Assembly: GCA_000729835.1 (NCBI GenBank)
Contig: JFHB01000101.1
Coordinates: 44,733-108,732 of the forward strand
Length of the DNA stretch: 64,000 nt
Direction of reading: 5' to 3'
Origin: Atkinsonella hypoxylon
Taxonomy: Eukaryota > Ascomycota > Sordariomycetes > Hypocreales > Clavicipitaceae
Shown here one piece after another: positions 1-13,185 of this stretch (the first letter of the stretch is position 1; each line of letters starts with the position of its first letter). Below the pieces are notes generated by a model. The model searched no databases and was not told the DNA's origin. It worked only from the letters and a program-made list of their open reading frames with translations. Both the position numbers and the translations under genes were made by a program.

Positions 1-660
1 GGTGGTGACAGCGGTAAAGGCACTGAAGAAGAAGGTGGTGACAGCGGTAAAGGCGCTGAAGGAGGCGGTGGTGGTAGCGCTGATGGCGCTAAAGGTGGTG
101 GTGCTGGTGGTAGCGGTGAAGGCACTGGAGGAGGAGATGGTGAAGGCACTGGAGGTAGCGGTGGTGGCAGCGGTAGTGGTGGTGCTGGTGGCAACGGTGA
201 AGGCGCTGAAGTTGGTGGTGGTGGAAGTGGACCTAAAGGTGATGGAAGCGGTGATGGAAGCGGTGGCAGCAGTGAAGGCACTGAAGTTGGTGATGGTGGA
301 AGTGGGCCTCAAGGTGATGGAAGCGGTGGTGGAAGTGGTGGCAGCGGTGAAGGCACTGAAGTTGGTGCTGGTGGAAGTGGCCCTAAAGGTGATGGAAGTG
401 GTAGCAGCGGTGAAGGCACTGGAGGGGGTAATGGCAGTGGTAAAGGCGCTGGAGCAGGAGGAGGTAGTGGTGGAAGTGGCCCTGAAGGTACTGGAAGCGG
501 TAGCAGCAGTGAAGGCACTGGAGGAGGTGATGGTGGAAGTGGGCCTAAAGAAGATGGAAGCGGTAGTGAAACCGGTGATGGCGGCAAAGGTGGCGGTAGC
601 GGTCGCAGCGTCAATACCGGGAAAGGTGGTGGTAAAACTCACGGCGGCAAGGGTTGTAGT
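1..660. repeat. Imperfect GGT/GGA-rich coding minisatellite
   Basis: Degenerate tandem units rich in ggtgg, gaaggcact and ggtgatggaagcggt run from the window edge to about 600. Units vary in length, roughly 50-75 bases, all in multiples of three, so the + frames stay open. The array probably continues upstream of the window. Confidence 0.7.
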
Positions 661-672
661 AGCACTGATTAA
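1..672 (+). CDS. Gly/Ser-rich repeat protein, 3' end only
   Basis: The first reading frame is open from base 1 to a TAA at 670-672, giving 223 residues with no start codon, so the gene begins before the window. The protein is almost entirely Gly, Ser, Glu, Asp, Thr and Lys. It is built of imperfect repeats around the core EGTEVGxGGSGPxGDGSG and shorter GGSG/GEGT units, and ends in a Lys/Gly-rich tail with one Cys (GKGCSSTD). This frame is preferred because Gly-rich repeat proteins are common in fungi, typically extracellular or structural. However, the second + frame (Val/Ala/Leu/Lys-rich) and a minus-strand frame (Pro/Leu-rich) are also open over most of the repeat, so frame choice is inference. 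No signal peptide or domain can be seen without the 5' end. Function unknown. Confidence 0.5.
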   Translation, partial: GGDSGKGTEEEGGDSGKGAEGGGGGSADGAKGGGAGGSGEGTGGGDGEGTGGSGGGSGSGGAGGNGEGAEVGGGGSGPKGDGSGDGSGGSSEGTEVGDGGSGPQGDGSGGGSGGSGEGTEVGAGGSGPKGDGSGSSGEGTGGGNGSGKGAGAGGGSGGSGPEGTGSGSSSEGTGGGDGGSGPKEDGSGSETGDGGKGGGSGRSVNTGKGGGKTHGGKGCSSTD

Positions 673-1890
673 TAATAAATGGCAGCAGCTTGAGCATATA
701 ATTCGTTAACAGTCTGGAGCTGGACCGGCTCTCAAACTGGGGCACTGCCATGAACGGCTATGTTGAGTCTGGTCTTGAACGATCGTGGGTAAGGGCTAGT
801 TTCATCAACTACTATCCATCCCTCTTAAGCGCGGTAATAAGCCGGGCTATCTGGTTGCCGGCTCCACTCCACTCTCCCCAATGCACAGGAAATACCTCAC
901 ATTAACTACCTAGGTATGTATTATGCACGTACAGCACAGCCAGGGCCCCAAGTATCGCCGTACATCTACCATGGCGAGATAGCGAGATGCTTGCATAGGC
1001 GCAAAGCACCTAGATACTGTTTTCCTCAATTGGCTGACGAAATGGCTAGCGCATCCCTTGGGCAATGTTTGCGCCCGAACTGTGCAGCGACTACCGAGTC
1101 AATTGCAACGCTTCGTGCACCAGACTGTGTTACATTGCCCAAGGACCGTGCGCTTCTCTGACTTTTGAAAGACGAATTAGCCTGAATCGTGCGCTCGAGG
1201 TGTATCACGCGGGAGACGACGTCTTATGGGTCGGGCACAGCGAGACATGATGCAACATGGGTAGGTATGCAGCCTACTATGTCAAATGACAAATGTTTCT
1301 GATGGCTATTCCGTACTTGTAGCCTTTGAGGCAGGCGCGAACGTCATGATTATTGTGTTGGCCGTGACCGACGACCCACGTTGGGTCACGTGGAGCCCCC
1401 CGCTGCCCTTTTGCTTCTAACATCAACGAGGTTAACCAGTCGCAAAGAAAATCTTGAGGTTATGTAACCAACTCGACCCTACTTTGAACATCAAAATGAG
1501 CAGCCCTACAGTTTTACATACACAAACCCCGACGGGCTGATGTATTTGGGCGTTGTTGCGGAGTCGGAACTCCAGATGACACCTTAGTCAGACCAGGGTA
1601 CGCGATGCCGGAGGGATCCGCTGGGACTTCGCTGTCTTTTCGCTTCCTGTTCCGCCAATATTGCGTACCAGCAATATGCTCCTTTCCGACGGCACCTTGG
1701 TGCTGTCATGTATGGGCCAGCCCAGCTCACCTACCTGGTAGTGTATGTTGTCTTGGACTCGGCTTGTCGTTTTGAGCGTTCTGCGCTGCCACTTCACTAG
1801 GACGACTACGACGACCGCCTCGCAGCCTAGGAGGCACATTGTTTGAGATGTGACAGAACTGGAGGCTCCAGTGCTGGACGAGACGAAACC

Positions 1891-1953
1891 TTGGCTGGAT
1901 GACATGGAGCTTTGGCTGGATGACATGGAACTTTGGCTGGATGACATGGAACT
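1891..1953. repeat. 21-bp unit, three tandem copies
   Basis: Three near-identical copies of ttggctggatgacatggarct lie end to end (1891-1911, 1912-1932, 1933-1953). The 21-bp period keeps frame: the + strand would read WLDDMEL three times and the minus strand SSMSSSQ three times. Neither frame belongs to a gene I can confirm. Confidence 0.8.
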
Positions 1954-2273
1954 TTTCCTGCTGGATGCAGTCGATACGCGTGATGGCTTTGACCCCGTCC
2001 GTTGTGGATGCAGCAGCTGTCGGCAAGGCTTGGTAATGATCTGTACCAGGCTTGGGTCCGCAGTGAAAGTAAATCGTACGTTTGGCCAACCCAAAGGTAA
2101 GGGAGGCAAAGGAGCAGAATTTCGAAGTCGGATTACTTGGAGCGCTACTAGAACACACTGTCAGCATCGTACTTGGCAAATCATACCGGAGCTGGACATC
2201 GAACCATGTTCAAGTTTTGACACTCGGGTTATTGCACTTGGCATCGCCGAAACAGTATCCTCCGAAGCCACAG

Positions 2274-2411
2274 TCAGTAGTCGCAACGACCGTTGTCGGA
2301 CAGAACCCCATTGGGAAGAGTGGCTGGCTTCGTTGTAGCCGGTGCGCTGACCAACCTCAGAGTATGCCCAAGACAGGCAAAGACGGCCAGCAGGACCAGA
2401 GAAATAATCAT
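2274..2411 (-). CDS. Possible first exon of a small secreted protein (signal peptide)
   Basis: A minus-strand ATG at 2411 opens a 45-codon ORF whose first 23 residues look like a cleavable signal peptide: M-I-I-S, a long Leu/Val/Ala core, then V-S-A before an A/T/K/P-rich stretch. It stops at TGA 2274-2276. In the next frame over the same place reads a Cys-rich segment (CGFGGYCFGDAKC), which would continue the sequence if there were a one-base frameshift. Downstream on the same strand is a good intron-like interval (gtatga donor, gctgac branch, tag acceptor, near 2175-2137). After that comes a Ser-rich frame. This could be a decayed secreted-protein gene, one whose first intron I cannot place, or chance. 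I do not recognise a family. Confidence 0.25.
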   Translation of the reverse strand: MIISLVLLAVFACLGHTLRLVSAPATTKPATLPNGVLSDNGRCDY

Positions 2412-3520
2412 TTCGAGTTTAGGATATAAAAGTCACTGTTGAGAGTAGTTCTTGATCTGAAAGCATCTACAAGGAGATTGATTTCTTGAAAAGAAGGAGG
2501 GAAACTCAAAGAAAGACATTATCTGTCTGGCCAGATGCACATATCTAGACACAGGCGATTGCTGCAGTGCTAGGCAGTCGAGGTTCGCACAACTTGGTGC
2601 GCCGTGCTTTACAAGCTGGTTTTTTGACCAACGGGAATCGCTGGCGAGCAACACATTTTTGGAAAATCTTGGTGGGTGAAGAGTTTTGATTATTGGTCTG
2701 GGCTCTTCATCCGACGTGCTTGCTCAGCCAATTCAGACTTACGCTAGGTCGTGCCACACGAAGTTGCGACTGAAGCGCGCACGATGCAGCGGCCGATGCC
2801 GCTCCTCCACTAGAAGAATGCCAGTATAGCGCTATGGGCTTGCCCTGTGACAGCGCTTCCTGAAAAAAAAAAAAAAAGGGGGGGGGCACTCGTTGAAGAT
2901 GCAGTTGTTGGTTGTGCAGAAGGAAAAGGAACAAAACTGCTTGTGCTACTCAGAGTTGTTGGCATTCGGGCGGCTGAGATTGCTTTATCAGAATATAGGC
3001 CCCACTAGCTGGATTCGGACTAGTTGCCGTGAGGCACTAATCAATTTGCGACGGATCGGCTCGGGGTTCTCTTGGCCCCCACATCCCTGGCTGCGCGCAA
3101 TGACCTCGAGTGACTTTAGTTTAGTTTAGAAGCGCTTAGAAACATTCTACGCTAGAACACCACAGGAGCTAACGCGCTTTTAGCTAGCATACCAATGGGT
3201 GGTCAATGGGTGGTCGGACACCCTAATTAAAAAAAAAAAAAAACCAACTTTATTGAAAATCCTTTGCCTGGCATCTGACGCTGCAGCATGGGGAATGAAT
3301 GAGTCGGGCTGCCAGCATCAAGGTATCAGATCAGAACTGCCGGCATTCATGTAGTAGAGCGGACTGCCGGCATCATGACTCAGGCTCAACATGTTCCGGA
3401 AACATGAGTAACCGGTTTCCGCTGCATTCACTGCATGACTGCGTGTCCAAAGCCACTTGTCCAGAAGGGGTGAGGTCTTTTCATGTCTAACATCGTGACC
3501 CGTGAGCACAAGATTCGGCC

Positions 3521-4896
3521 ATGCATCAGCAGAAGATCGTATGGGCATTGATACTTGCGCTGAGCTTGCTATTTACGCTGGCACTCTACCTCTACCATGA
3601 TACCGAGTTCTACCAACTGCGGACCGATCTTCGGCTTGGAGGTTTCAGCGGCTTCCACCCAGGAGGTTCGAACAGATAGATATACCCTTACCGCAACGTA
3701 CTTCAAAGGGCCGGCTCCCTGACAAGATTTTCCATCAAGCAGGTATTCTAACGCGCAGCAACATCTCAATGTACGTCGATGCCATTCTCCATCAACACGG
3801 TAGCCACCATGTCCCCAAGCTCGATTGTCTCAATCCCGATCTCTCGCGCTACCAGCATCTGCGGCCGTCCAACCCTTCACCCTCGACGACAAAATACTTC
3901 TTCGCCCTGAATCTGCGCGAGAATCGGCCAGTGCTGCCTCGACTGATGGGCAGCATAGTAGAGGCCATCGATTTTCTCGGCCCGGAAACTTGCGCGCTGT
4001 CCATCGTAGAGGGCATGTCGCCCGATGGCACAAGCGAGATCCTGGCCGCACTACAGCCGCGCCTAGACAGCAGGATCCGCACCCATTTCGACCTAAACAA
4101 TCCCATCGACTCCCGTGCAGGGGCCGCGCTACGGCCGCGCCTAGACGGCGGCTCCCGTATAGAGAGGTTCGAGATGCTCGCCAAGTTGAGGAACCTGGCG
4201 CTGAAGCCCCTGTACGATGACCCTGCACGATACTCCAACGCCACAGTCATCTTCATCAATGACGTCGTCATCTGCCCAGATGACATCCTCGAGCTGGTCT
4301 ACCAGCTACATCACCTCGGCGCAGACATGACATGCGCCGTCGACTGGATATACGGCGATCCTTCGCCCCCTCCACCGACATTCTACGACGTCTACGTCTC
4401 GCGCGCCATAAACGGCGACTTGTTCTTCGACGTTCCCCCCGAAGACGGGAGCTGGCGGAACGCGGGCGAGCTGTTCTGGAACGACGCCGAGTCCAGGGAG
4501 CGCTATGACGCCGGAAAACCTGTGCAGGTGTTCGCGTGCTGGAACGGAGCCGTGGCCTTCGGGGCGCAGCCGCTGTTGACCAAGAATGTTACTTTCCGCG
4601 CGGCGAGACTGAATCTCGGGGAATGCGTCCAGGGCGAGCCTGAGCTCTTGTGCAAGGACCTCTGGTACCATGGACACGGCAAGATCGCCATCGTGCCCTC
4701 TGTCAACTTGGTGTATCCGATTGAGGATGGCAAGACGCTCAAAGAGCAAAAAGGATTTACCTTCCAAAAGACGAATTCGCCCGCGTCAGATGCACTGATT
4801 GAATGGAAGCCGCCTCCCGAGAAGGTCAAGTGCATGCCAAAGTTTTGGATCCAGTCGTGGCGGCCTTGGAATGAAACGCTGGACATGTTGGATTAA
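3521..4896 (+). CDS. CMT1/CAP59-type alpha-1,3-mannosyltransferase
   Basis: Proposed exons are 3521-3665 and 3743-4896, giving 432 residues. Exon 1 encodes a short cytoplasmic tail and one membrane anchor (VWALILALSLLFTLALYLY, residues about 7-25), as expected of a type II Golgi glycosyltransferase. Exon 2 carries the catalytic region: KYFFALNLRENRPVLPRLMG, then SIVEGMSPDGTSEIL, FINDVVICPDDILEL and CAVDWIY, and a conserved end FWIQSWRPWNET. These match the fungal CMT1/CAP59 mannosyltransferase family, which transfers mannose in alpha-1,3 linkage from GDP-mannose and includes Cryptococcus capsule enzymes. The intron ends at caagcag (3740-3742) after a cctgac branch. Its donor is non-consensus; gttcga at 3666 or gtttca at 3642 both keep frame. 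Family call is firm; the acceptor sugar is unknown. Confidence 0.8.
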
Positions 4897-5464
4897 CGAG
4901 GCGTGGCGGGTCGTTCGAAGGGCCTGTGGTGCTCGTGGCACGGGGGCAGCCCGCATTTTGTTTAGCGGCCGTGATGATGATGATGATCGTGATGAAGCGA
5001 GATGCAAGTTAACTACTCCGCATCTGTAGAATAATACCAACAACGTCCATCCATCCCGTCAAGTATCGAGTGGCTTCGCTTGGGCCCCGCCAAGCACACA
5101 ACCGTCATCCTGCCGAGCTGCCTGGCTGCGATACCAACCCCGTCTACCACTGCATCAAACTTGTAGCATCCTGGCATGTTTTAATGCAGAATCATCGTGT
5201 ATGTAAAGGGTGTTCGGAATCATGATTCCATTGCACACGGTCGTGCAACCGATAAGCCATATCCAGGCACATCAATTTGAAATTTTTGACATTTACCAAT
5301 CCATCGAGACGCATCATCAGAATCTAGAAAAAAAATAAAATAAAAAATAAAATAAACAACATCGCCATGAGAGAATCAATGAGAAGAACGCCTCTATACC
5401 CCATCATATGCCCCAGACAACAGGAAAACGGTCAAACTATGTATGCATGTGTCGCGAGGGAGTC
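4897..5464. other. Intergenic, convergent gene ends
   Basis: This region lies between the 3' ends of the mannosyltransferase (+) and the glutamate dehydrogenase (-). It holds a gatgatgatgatgatcgtgatg run at 4973-4994 and an A/T-rich stretch near 5329-5357, presumably the two 3' UTRs. No ORF or RNA gene is recognised. Confidence 0.6.
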
Positions 5465-7345
<1,881 letters not shown>

Positions 7346-8226
7346 GTTGGCGGCAGCTACCAGAGCCACCGGGGAAGGGGATCGCAGCAGATGAGACAGA
7401 ACTACAAACAATTAAGCGCCGAGATCGATCTAGGAATTTTGAAATATTCATAGAGGGGCGTGCCGCACAATGATGGATAGATAGAGAGAGATGCGTAGGT
7501 AGATGATGAATTGCAGGTGAAAGGTTGTCACAACCTCCAACTTTATACAGTGGGTCCAGGTAGTTCCGAAAAAAAGCCTAACACAACCTAGGTATCGCCA
7601 AATCAACGGGAAACTCTGTACAGTAATCACGCTGCGAATTTTGCAGAAATTAAATTGTACTTTAATACGTAGATTCTTTGGTTAATTCTGTATCGACTGG
7701 TATACCTAATACTTAGTGCACCACCCGTCTGCGTTGTTAACGGCGTTGGCATTGATAGAAGTGATATGGATATCTACAAAAATACAATGGATATTTTTCG
7801 CAACTACCTGCTCTCCTCGCAGCCAATGGGATCAAGGCTGAGAAGCTGATGAGACTATCAGACAATTTCTATAGTTAACTAATCTGCTTCGTTCTCCTCC
7901 ACCCCGCGGGCCAGGGACTTCCGGCATCGGAGCCATCAGTTCGAATGTATTCTAGTTATCCCCTTGCGAGACATCCATCTCAAGCCCATACACGAGTACT
8001 AGCACAGCCCACGCAGGAATTTGCCAGACTGACAACGCCGTATGATATTTTATTAACATCGTATCCTACAGTCTTGTTCAACAAATCCGAGACATTCCAT
8101 GACCTATGATATATATACGTTGGGAAGTCTCCAATGCACCATCATTACCAACATCTTCTTGCGCCGCAAACGCCTTATAAATGTGCCGCAAAAATTGACA
8201 CTTTTGTGAACGTGTGCCTAAGTTGG
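7346..8226. other. Upstream region of gdhA and downstream of Pol delta
   Basis: This is the promoter side of the glutamate dehydrogenase gene (minus) and the 3' flank of the DNA polymerase delta gene (minus). It contains two adjacent GATA sites and a T/A-rich 3' flank near 8040-8120. No ORF with coding character is seen. Confidence 0.5.
7471..7488. promoter_or_regulatory. Paired GATA sites upstream of gdhA
   Basis: The + strand reads tgatggatagatagagag, giving two GATA cores four bases apart about 130-140 bases upstream of the gdhA start. Fungal nitrogen-assimilation genes are known targets of AreA/NIT2 GATA factors, so the position is suggestive. The pair could equally be a short simple repeat. 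Confidence 0.3.
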
Positions 8227-11200
8227 TCACCACATCGCAGCCGGATCCATGTCAAACCTCGACAGGTCTTTGCCTGCATCTTCCAGATCCTTCTTCGCCT
8301 TCATTCGCATATAAAAAATCGGACAGTCTTTGCTACTGCAAATCACCTCGCAATGCATGCTGCCCTGGCATCGTTGGCATTGCGTCCAGAGCCGCCCGAA
8401 TCGCACCTCAAGATCCGACACCTTATCCAACGTTCTTTTGTAAAGCTCCGCCACACGCGGAGCACAGTCTGAGCAAATCGCACTGTTGCTTTCTTGCTTA
8501 CCTACAAGAGGCTTCTTGCAGCCCATACATGTTTGCGTCTTCTTCGCAAACTTCATCAGGCCGCCTACTGATGGTGCGGCCACCGAAATTGTTCGAGTAT
8601 GGTCACCCGTCAGGAGAGTCCTTGCCTTGGTCTCGCCCAAAATCGGCTCAAAGATACGTCCAAGAGGCTTGGCCAGCTGATTGTCCAAGTAGTACTTGGT
8701 GTCGATCGGCACGTTATGTTCTAGAACATACAGTGGGTCTTCGGATTTTTCAAAGTTCTTCGCACCAGCCGCTCCACGTACCATCACATAGGCGACACGA
8801 TCACCAAGAGCAGGAGCTGAACCAGCGTCACGTTTCTTCATGCGGTGCGCAAGTTCTACGTGTGCTTGCTTCGCCGCATAGTCATCTTTGGTCAACGCCT
8901 TGGTAATGACAAGCTTCGACATGTCCACCTTGTTTTGCAACAAGTTGGCAATCGTTTCCTTAACGTATCTATAGTTTGCATGAGTGTCAACGTTGCCCAA
9001 GGCACGTCCCGTTTCAATAAGAAAAAACTTACTCTTGAGCACCTTCGACGTCTCGGTCGATCAAAATCATCCTCAGCACCTTCTCGATAACTGTTTGTAC
9101 CAACAAACAATTGTCGCGTCGAACCGTCTCGATACCCTTTGTGTCCATCTTGTCATACATCTCCGTCCTGGTCCAATACAATCCAGCATATCGCTTCTTA
9201 TTGATGAGGAGGTAGGGAAAGTAGACCTTCTCGAACTCGAGCTTGATAGGTTTGATGAACTTGTCCGATACATAATGTGACGCCTCTTCTCCCAATTTCA
9301 TGGTTTCTGCCAGGTCCTTGGTTCCGAATTTGATCATGACGGAATCGGTGTCACCATAAATAACCTGAGCATCATGCGAGTATCCGTTGGCAATGTTGTA
9401 CCTGTTTTCTACTTCAAACTTGGTCTTTTCAATCATTTGTCGTCCAAAACTAGTGGTACTACTGGCAATGGCAAGACATGGAAGCTTCCCTGTGGTCGCA
9501 CCCGTCAGACCGTAGACTGAATTGGCGCTGATTTTTAAGGCCAGCTGACGGCCATTCAGCACCGCCTTCTTGAAAGGGTCTGTCTCTTTCGCTAGCTCAC
9601 GCTTGGCCTGCTTTCGGGCTGTTAGCAACTCCTCAAGAATCTGCGCTAGCAGACCTTTTCTCTGCTTGGTCGTAACAAACATGTCGCCATTTGGTGTGAC
9701 AATGTAGTCCTCGTCCTTAACCAAGCCCAGCTTTTCGACGAACTCCTTATCTGTTATTAATGTCGTGTAACATAAGTTGTGCGCCTGCATGATACTCGGA
9801 TATAAAGATGCAAAATCAAGAGTGGCGATTGGCACGTCATAATAGCCACGCTCAGGCTTAATCACTGTAGCACCTTCATATTGCTCATCTGACGCGACGG
9901 GTCGAATGTTGGGGATGACGAGTTTCTGCTCCAAGGCCTTGCGGAACAGCTGACTGACGAACTTGATCTGCTGGCCACGGGAGAGCAGAAAATTGAACGG
10001 AACGCCCGTGACTCTTGCCATTTCTGTATAATTTTCCAGACACGATAATTTATCCATTAGTCGCTGCGGCAGATATGCGTCCTTGAGACAGTAAAGAGCC
10101 AATCGTCGGCGGGACTCCGGTGTGCCATTGTAAAGTTCAGTGATCATAGTGTGGTGCACATCTTCTTTCTGCTCGCCGAGGAAATGTGCACACACGGAAT
10201 TGAGCGTGTAGCTTCGCAGCTGGTGGTCTCTTTGAATTAGTTGCAATAAATCTAGCTGCAATCGTCCGTTGGTATTAGTTGCTTTGCTGTCTCGGTTCCC
10301 GATTTGCTTGCTGGAGAAGCTAGTTTCCTTCACCTTGGACTGAACGCTTGGCAATCGGGTCCAGTGGTCAAAATTAGCAACCTGGAGATGTTTTGCCCTA
10401 TCTAGCAGGTACGGAAAATCGAAGTTGGCAATGTTATATCCGATGATGATATCTGGATCAACCTTGATTAGAAATTGCTGCCAGTCGGCCAACATCTTGT
10501 CCTCTCTGTTATACTCCAAGATTTGTGTCGCAACAATGGAGCTCGTAGTGTCAAGGCAGAAGACGTTACGCACAAACGGCTTCGTTTCTCCATACTTGGT
10601 CACCACATTGGCGATTTGAATGACAGGGTCCTGATTAGCCTCAGGGAAAATGCCTTTCCGACCTGCGCACTCGATATCAAAAGATAGGATACGTAGGGGA
10701 GCCATTTTTGCCCATTCTCCCTCGGGTTTGTGTGCAATCAAATCCAGGTAGGGCACTTCAGCTTCAATCTGACAGTTAGACCGTTTCTCCGGCCCCGTGA
10801 GAAGTTTGTATGTGTTTGCTGGTGCCTCGACCCAGGCCATGCCTTGAACCTGTTTATACAGAGAAACAACAAAGGTTAGCCAATTTCTTCCTTGCGTCAC
10901 GCTCCAATGTTCATTACTTTTTTTAAAAAAAAAACCCTTTCGACGTACCTTGCAGTCTACCATGAAGCGGAGGACATATTGGATATTGTCATATGTTTTA
11001 ATGTCATCTGCGGCACCTCTCCACAATCCTTTCCAATTAGCATTTCCACTCTCGATGGTAGACCGAACTCTGTTGATGAATTTAGGCTCGTTGACGGTGA
11101 CTTTAAGGTACGGATTCTGCTTGTTCCCGCTGAAGCCGTAAATATCAACTCGGTAGACAATGACGATAGAGTGAATGGCGGGCTGGCTCTGGGCAACTTG

Positions 11201-11707
11201 TGACTCAAGAAACGCCTTGTAAGCATTAACGTCTTGCGGTTGAAACATTGGAGGTGCCTGGACGTAGAGGTAATGCTTGAAATTGGTGACATGCAACATG
11301 ACGGAATAACCCTCATGTGTAACGCCAAATAGCTTAACAGTCGCCTTGCCGCCATGCAGGGTGCCCTCCTCAGCTTCAATGGATTGGAAGCACAGGCTGT
11401 CGCGAGTGGGCTCAAAATCCTCAACAGGAGGTCGCCCCCATGCTTGGTCCTTCTCTGCGTTGTTGCGCTTGAGGTCCGAAATGTCTTGGCTAAGCTTCTC
11501 CAAGACTTCAGTCTCGAAAGCGCTCTTGGGCTGGCTTGAGCCAAGTGTCGATCTAGGGTCCCTTTGGGACCCGGTGAATCGTGACGCGGGCGATGGCGAG
11601 AATATGTCGGTTTTACGCTTTTTGGCTGACCCAGGTGTCGAAGGTGGTATGTTCTGGCGAGTGCCAGCCTCGCCTAACACTCGCTTCTGGGGAAGAACTG
11701 AAGCCAT
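8227..11707 (-). CDS. pol3: DNA polymerase delta catalytic subunit
   Basis: Exons in transcript order: 11707-10949, 10849-9033, 8968-8227, giving 1105 residues, normal for the family. This is the lagging-strand replicative polymerase with proofreading. A basic, Ser/Pro-rich N terminus (GSAKKRKTDIF) resembles a nuclear localisation signal. Exonuclease motifs follow: FDIE at about 310, GYNIANFDFPYL and YCLKDAYLP. Polymerase motifs: DFASLYPSIM at about 598, KISANSVYG and YGDTDSV at about 752. The C terminus has two Cys clusters: CMGC...CSDC (CysA, near 1006, zinc) and CQRC...C...C (CysB, near 1053, 4Fe-4S). The first ATG of the long open frame is not needed; M at 11707 (MASVLPQKRVLG) is the natural start. 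The 99-nt first intron (10948-10850, gtacgt to aacag) is stop-free and in frame, so a naive reading inserts 33 extra residues. The 64-nt second intron is conventional. Confidence 0.96.
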
Positions 11708-13185
11708 GATGAGCGAGTGATAGCTTGTCAATGGGTATGCCCACTGCTCAGATATTTGCACAGATACTGGGGAGGCACCAAGTCGTTCCAAATCTGATCA
11801 ATGGCAGTCAGAAGGCAGCATCTGAAGTTCCGGTTGATGGTGGTATATGTCGGCAAGGATGAAACAACCCGGAACTTGGTTGTAAGGAGGCAGCTGTGGT
11901 GTAGTGCGAGCAACAATTGACGACACGAACATTGGACACGAACATTGGACAGTCCTGCCGCGAGAGACGCGCCTGGGCGAGCGTGACGTGCCTGACCCAC
12001 TACAAGTTTAATGGACTTGACAATCGCGATCACGTGACCTCGCACTTGGCTTGAGACAGTCCTCCATCACAATGTCACAATGTTAAGCTATCACGCTAGA
12101 TAGACAACTTTGTGCATGTGCATGTGTATGCGCATGCGCATGTGGTGTGATGGGGGAATCTAATCCGATATTCTTCGATAGTCTGTGGCTCCGTCCCACT
12201 TGGCTCGTTTGCCCGGTCAAGCTGGAAGACCATGTATGTTGAGGCGCCACAGTCAGGCCACCTGTGCTCTGCAATCAACGGCTGGCCGCACCTGTTTGTT
12301 ACTCTCGGCCTCACGTTTCGCACATTTTCGCACATTCTGCCCTCCTCCTCCTTCCTCCTCCTCCTTCCTCCTCCTCTCCCTCCCCCTCCCCCTCAATAGT
12401 TACTCCCGCTTCCCTCACCGTCATGCATCGGCTCCACAAGACCAAGAAGGCGAAAAAAGAGACAAGAGGAAACAATTCCTGTCGGAGTTGCTCTGGCCAA
12501 TCGCAGTTTTCTTTCGTCCCCCATGTTTGCACTCGTGCATTTGCTGGCTGCTTATTAAGAGCTTTTCCTTTTTCCACATCTTACTCTACTGACCAGGCAC
12601 GCCAGCCCGCAAATGCTCGGGAACATACCCGACAGATTTCGCATCGTAGCTACTACATGACGAGGGGTCCAACAGCCGGTCCTGTGCGGTCCCCCAACCG
12701 TTACCAGTCACAACACATGGCAAGCAGTGACACCCACCCTTCAAGAATTGCCCTGGCAGCTGCATTTCATCACTTTTCTGGCTTTCCCCTTACGCCCCAG
12801 ACACGGAGGTGCCAAGGTGCCTCTAGAGAAGAGCAATGGGTTGCGGAACCCCGTCATAAAATTTGCCCACGCATGCCAGGCCATGGTCCCCGATCCCGCC
12901 CCGAAATGACAGATCTGTCGAATAGCTAGTCATAAATGCAGGCTGGCTGTAATATCCTTGTCTTTCTGGACTCTGAAGGTATATCTTGTCCGGCGCAACT
13001 CGCCCTGACCGAACCTCAACCGCCCGCGATTCTTCGCAACTCTATTTCTAGTGTGTCATCGGCCGTCATGGCATTCGCACAATTAAAGTGCACCTCGTGG
13101 TCTTTGTCCCATTCCTTCTCCTTTTACAAACTCGTTTTAGCGAGTAGCAGTTACTTCTCTTTTGTTATAAATAACTCTCGAGATC
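11708..13185. other. Divergent intergenic region, Pol delta / DUF7730-like
   Basis: A 1.5-kb divergent promoter region. It contains tgtgcatgtgcatgtgtatgc-like purine/pyrimidine alternation at about 12113-12145 and a strong CT-rich tract at about 12337-12395 (cctcctccttcc units), typical of fungal promoter/5' UTR sequence. The ORFs across the CT tract are low-complexity and not credible. Confidence 0.5.

Larger units (their letters stand above)
673..3520. other. Gene-poor stretch, no intact gene supported
   Basis: About 2.8 kb between the Gly-rich gene and the mannosyltransferase. Six-frame reading shows only short ORFs of weak coding character. Two things stand out: a minus-strand ORF opening with a signal-peptide-like sequence at 2411, and a 21-bp triplicated unit at 1891-1953. 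Homopolymers occur at 2863-2887 (A then G) and about 3229-3243 (A). Confidence 0.5.

Noticed and set aside
2..709. Long second-frame ORF (Val/Ala/Leu/Lys-rich) over the window-edge repeat
   Set aside because: Its composition is an offset reading of the Gly-rich repeat; the Gly/Ser frame ends in a more natural tail. Kept only as an ambiguity.
3661..3676. B-box-like ggttcgaac as a possible tRNA
   Set aside because: No A box, acceptor stem or cloverleaf around it; it lies at the donor of the mannosyltransferase intron.
9029..11791. 920-codon uninterrupted Pol delta frame as one exon
   Set aside because: It includes a stop-free 99-nt intron and 28 residues upstream of the natural start, and stops at the second intron.
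12264..12929. 221-codon ORF across the CT-rich tract
   Set aside because: Low-complexity pyrimidine sequence upstream of a gene, no domain, non-standard codon use.
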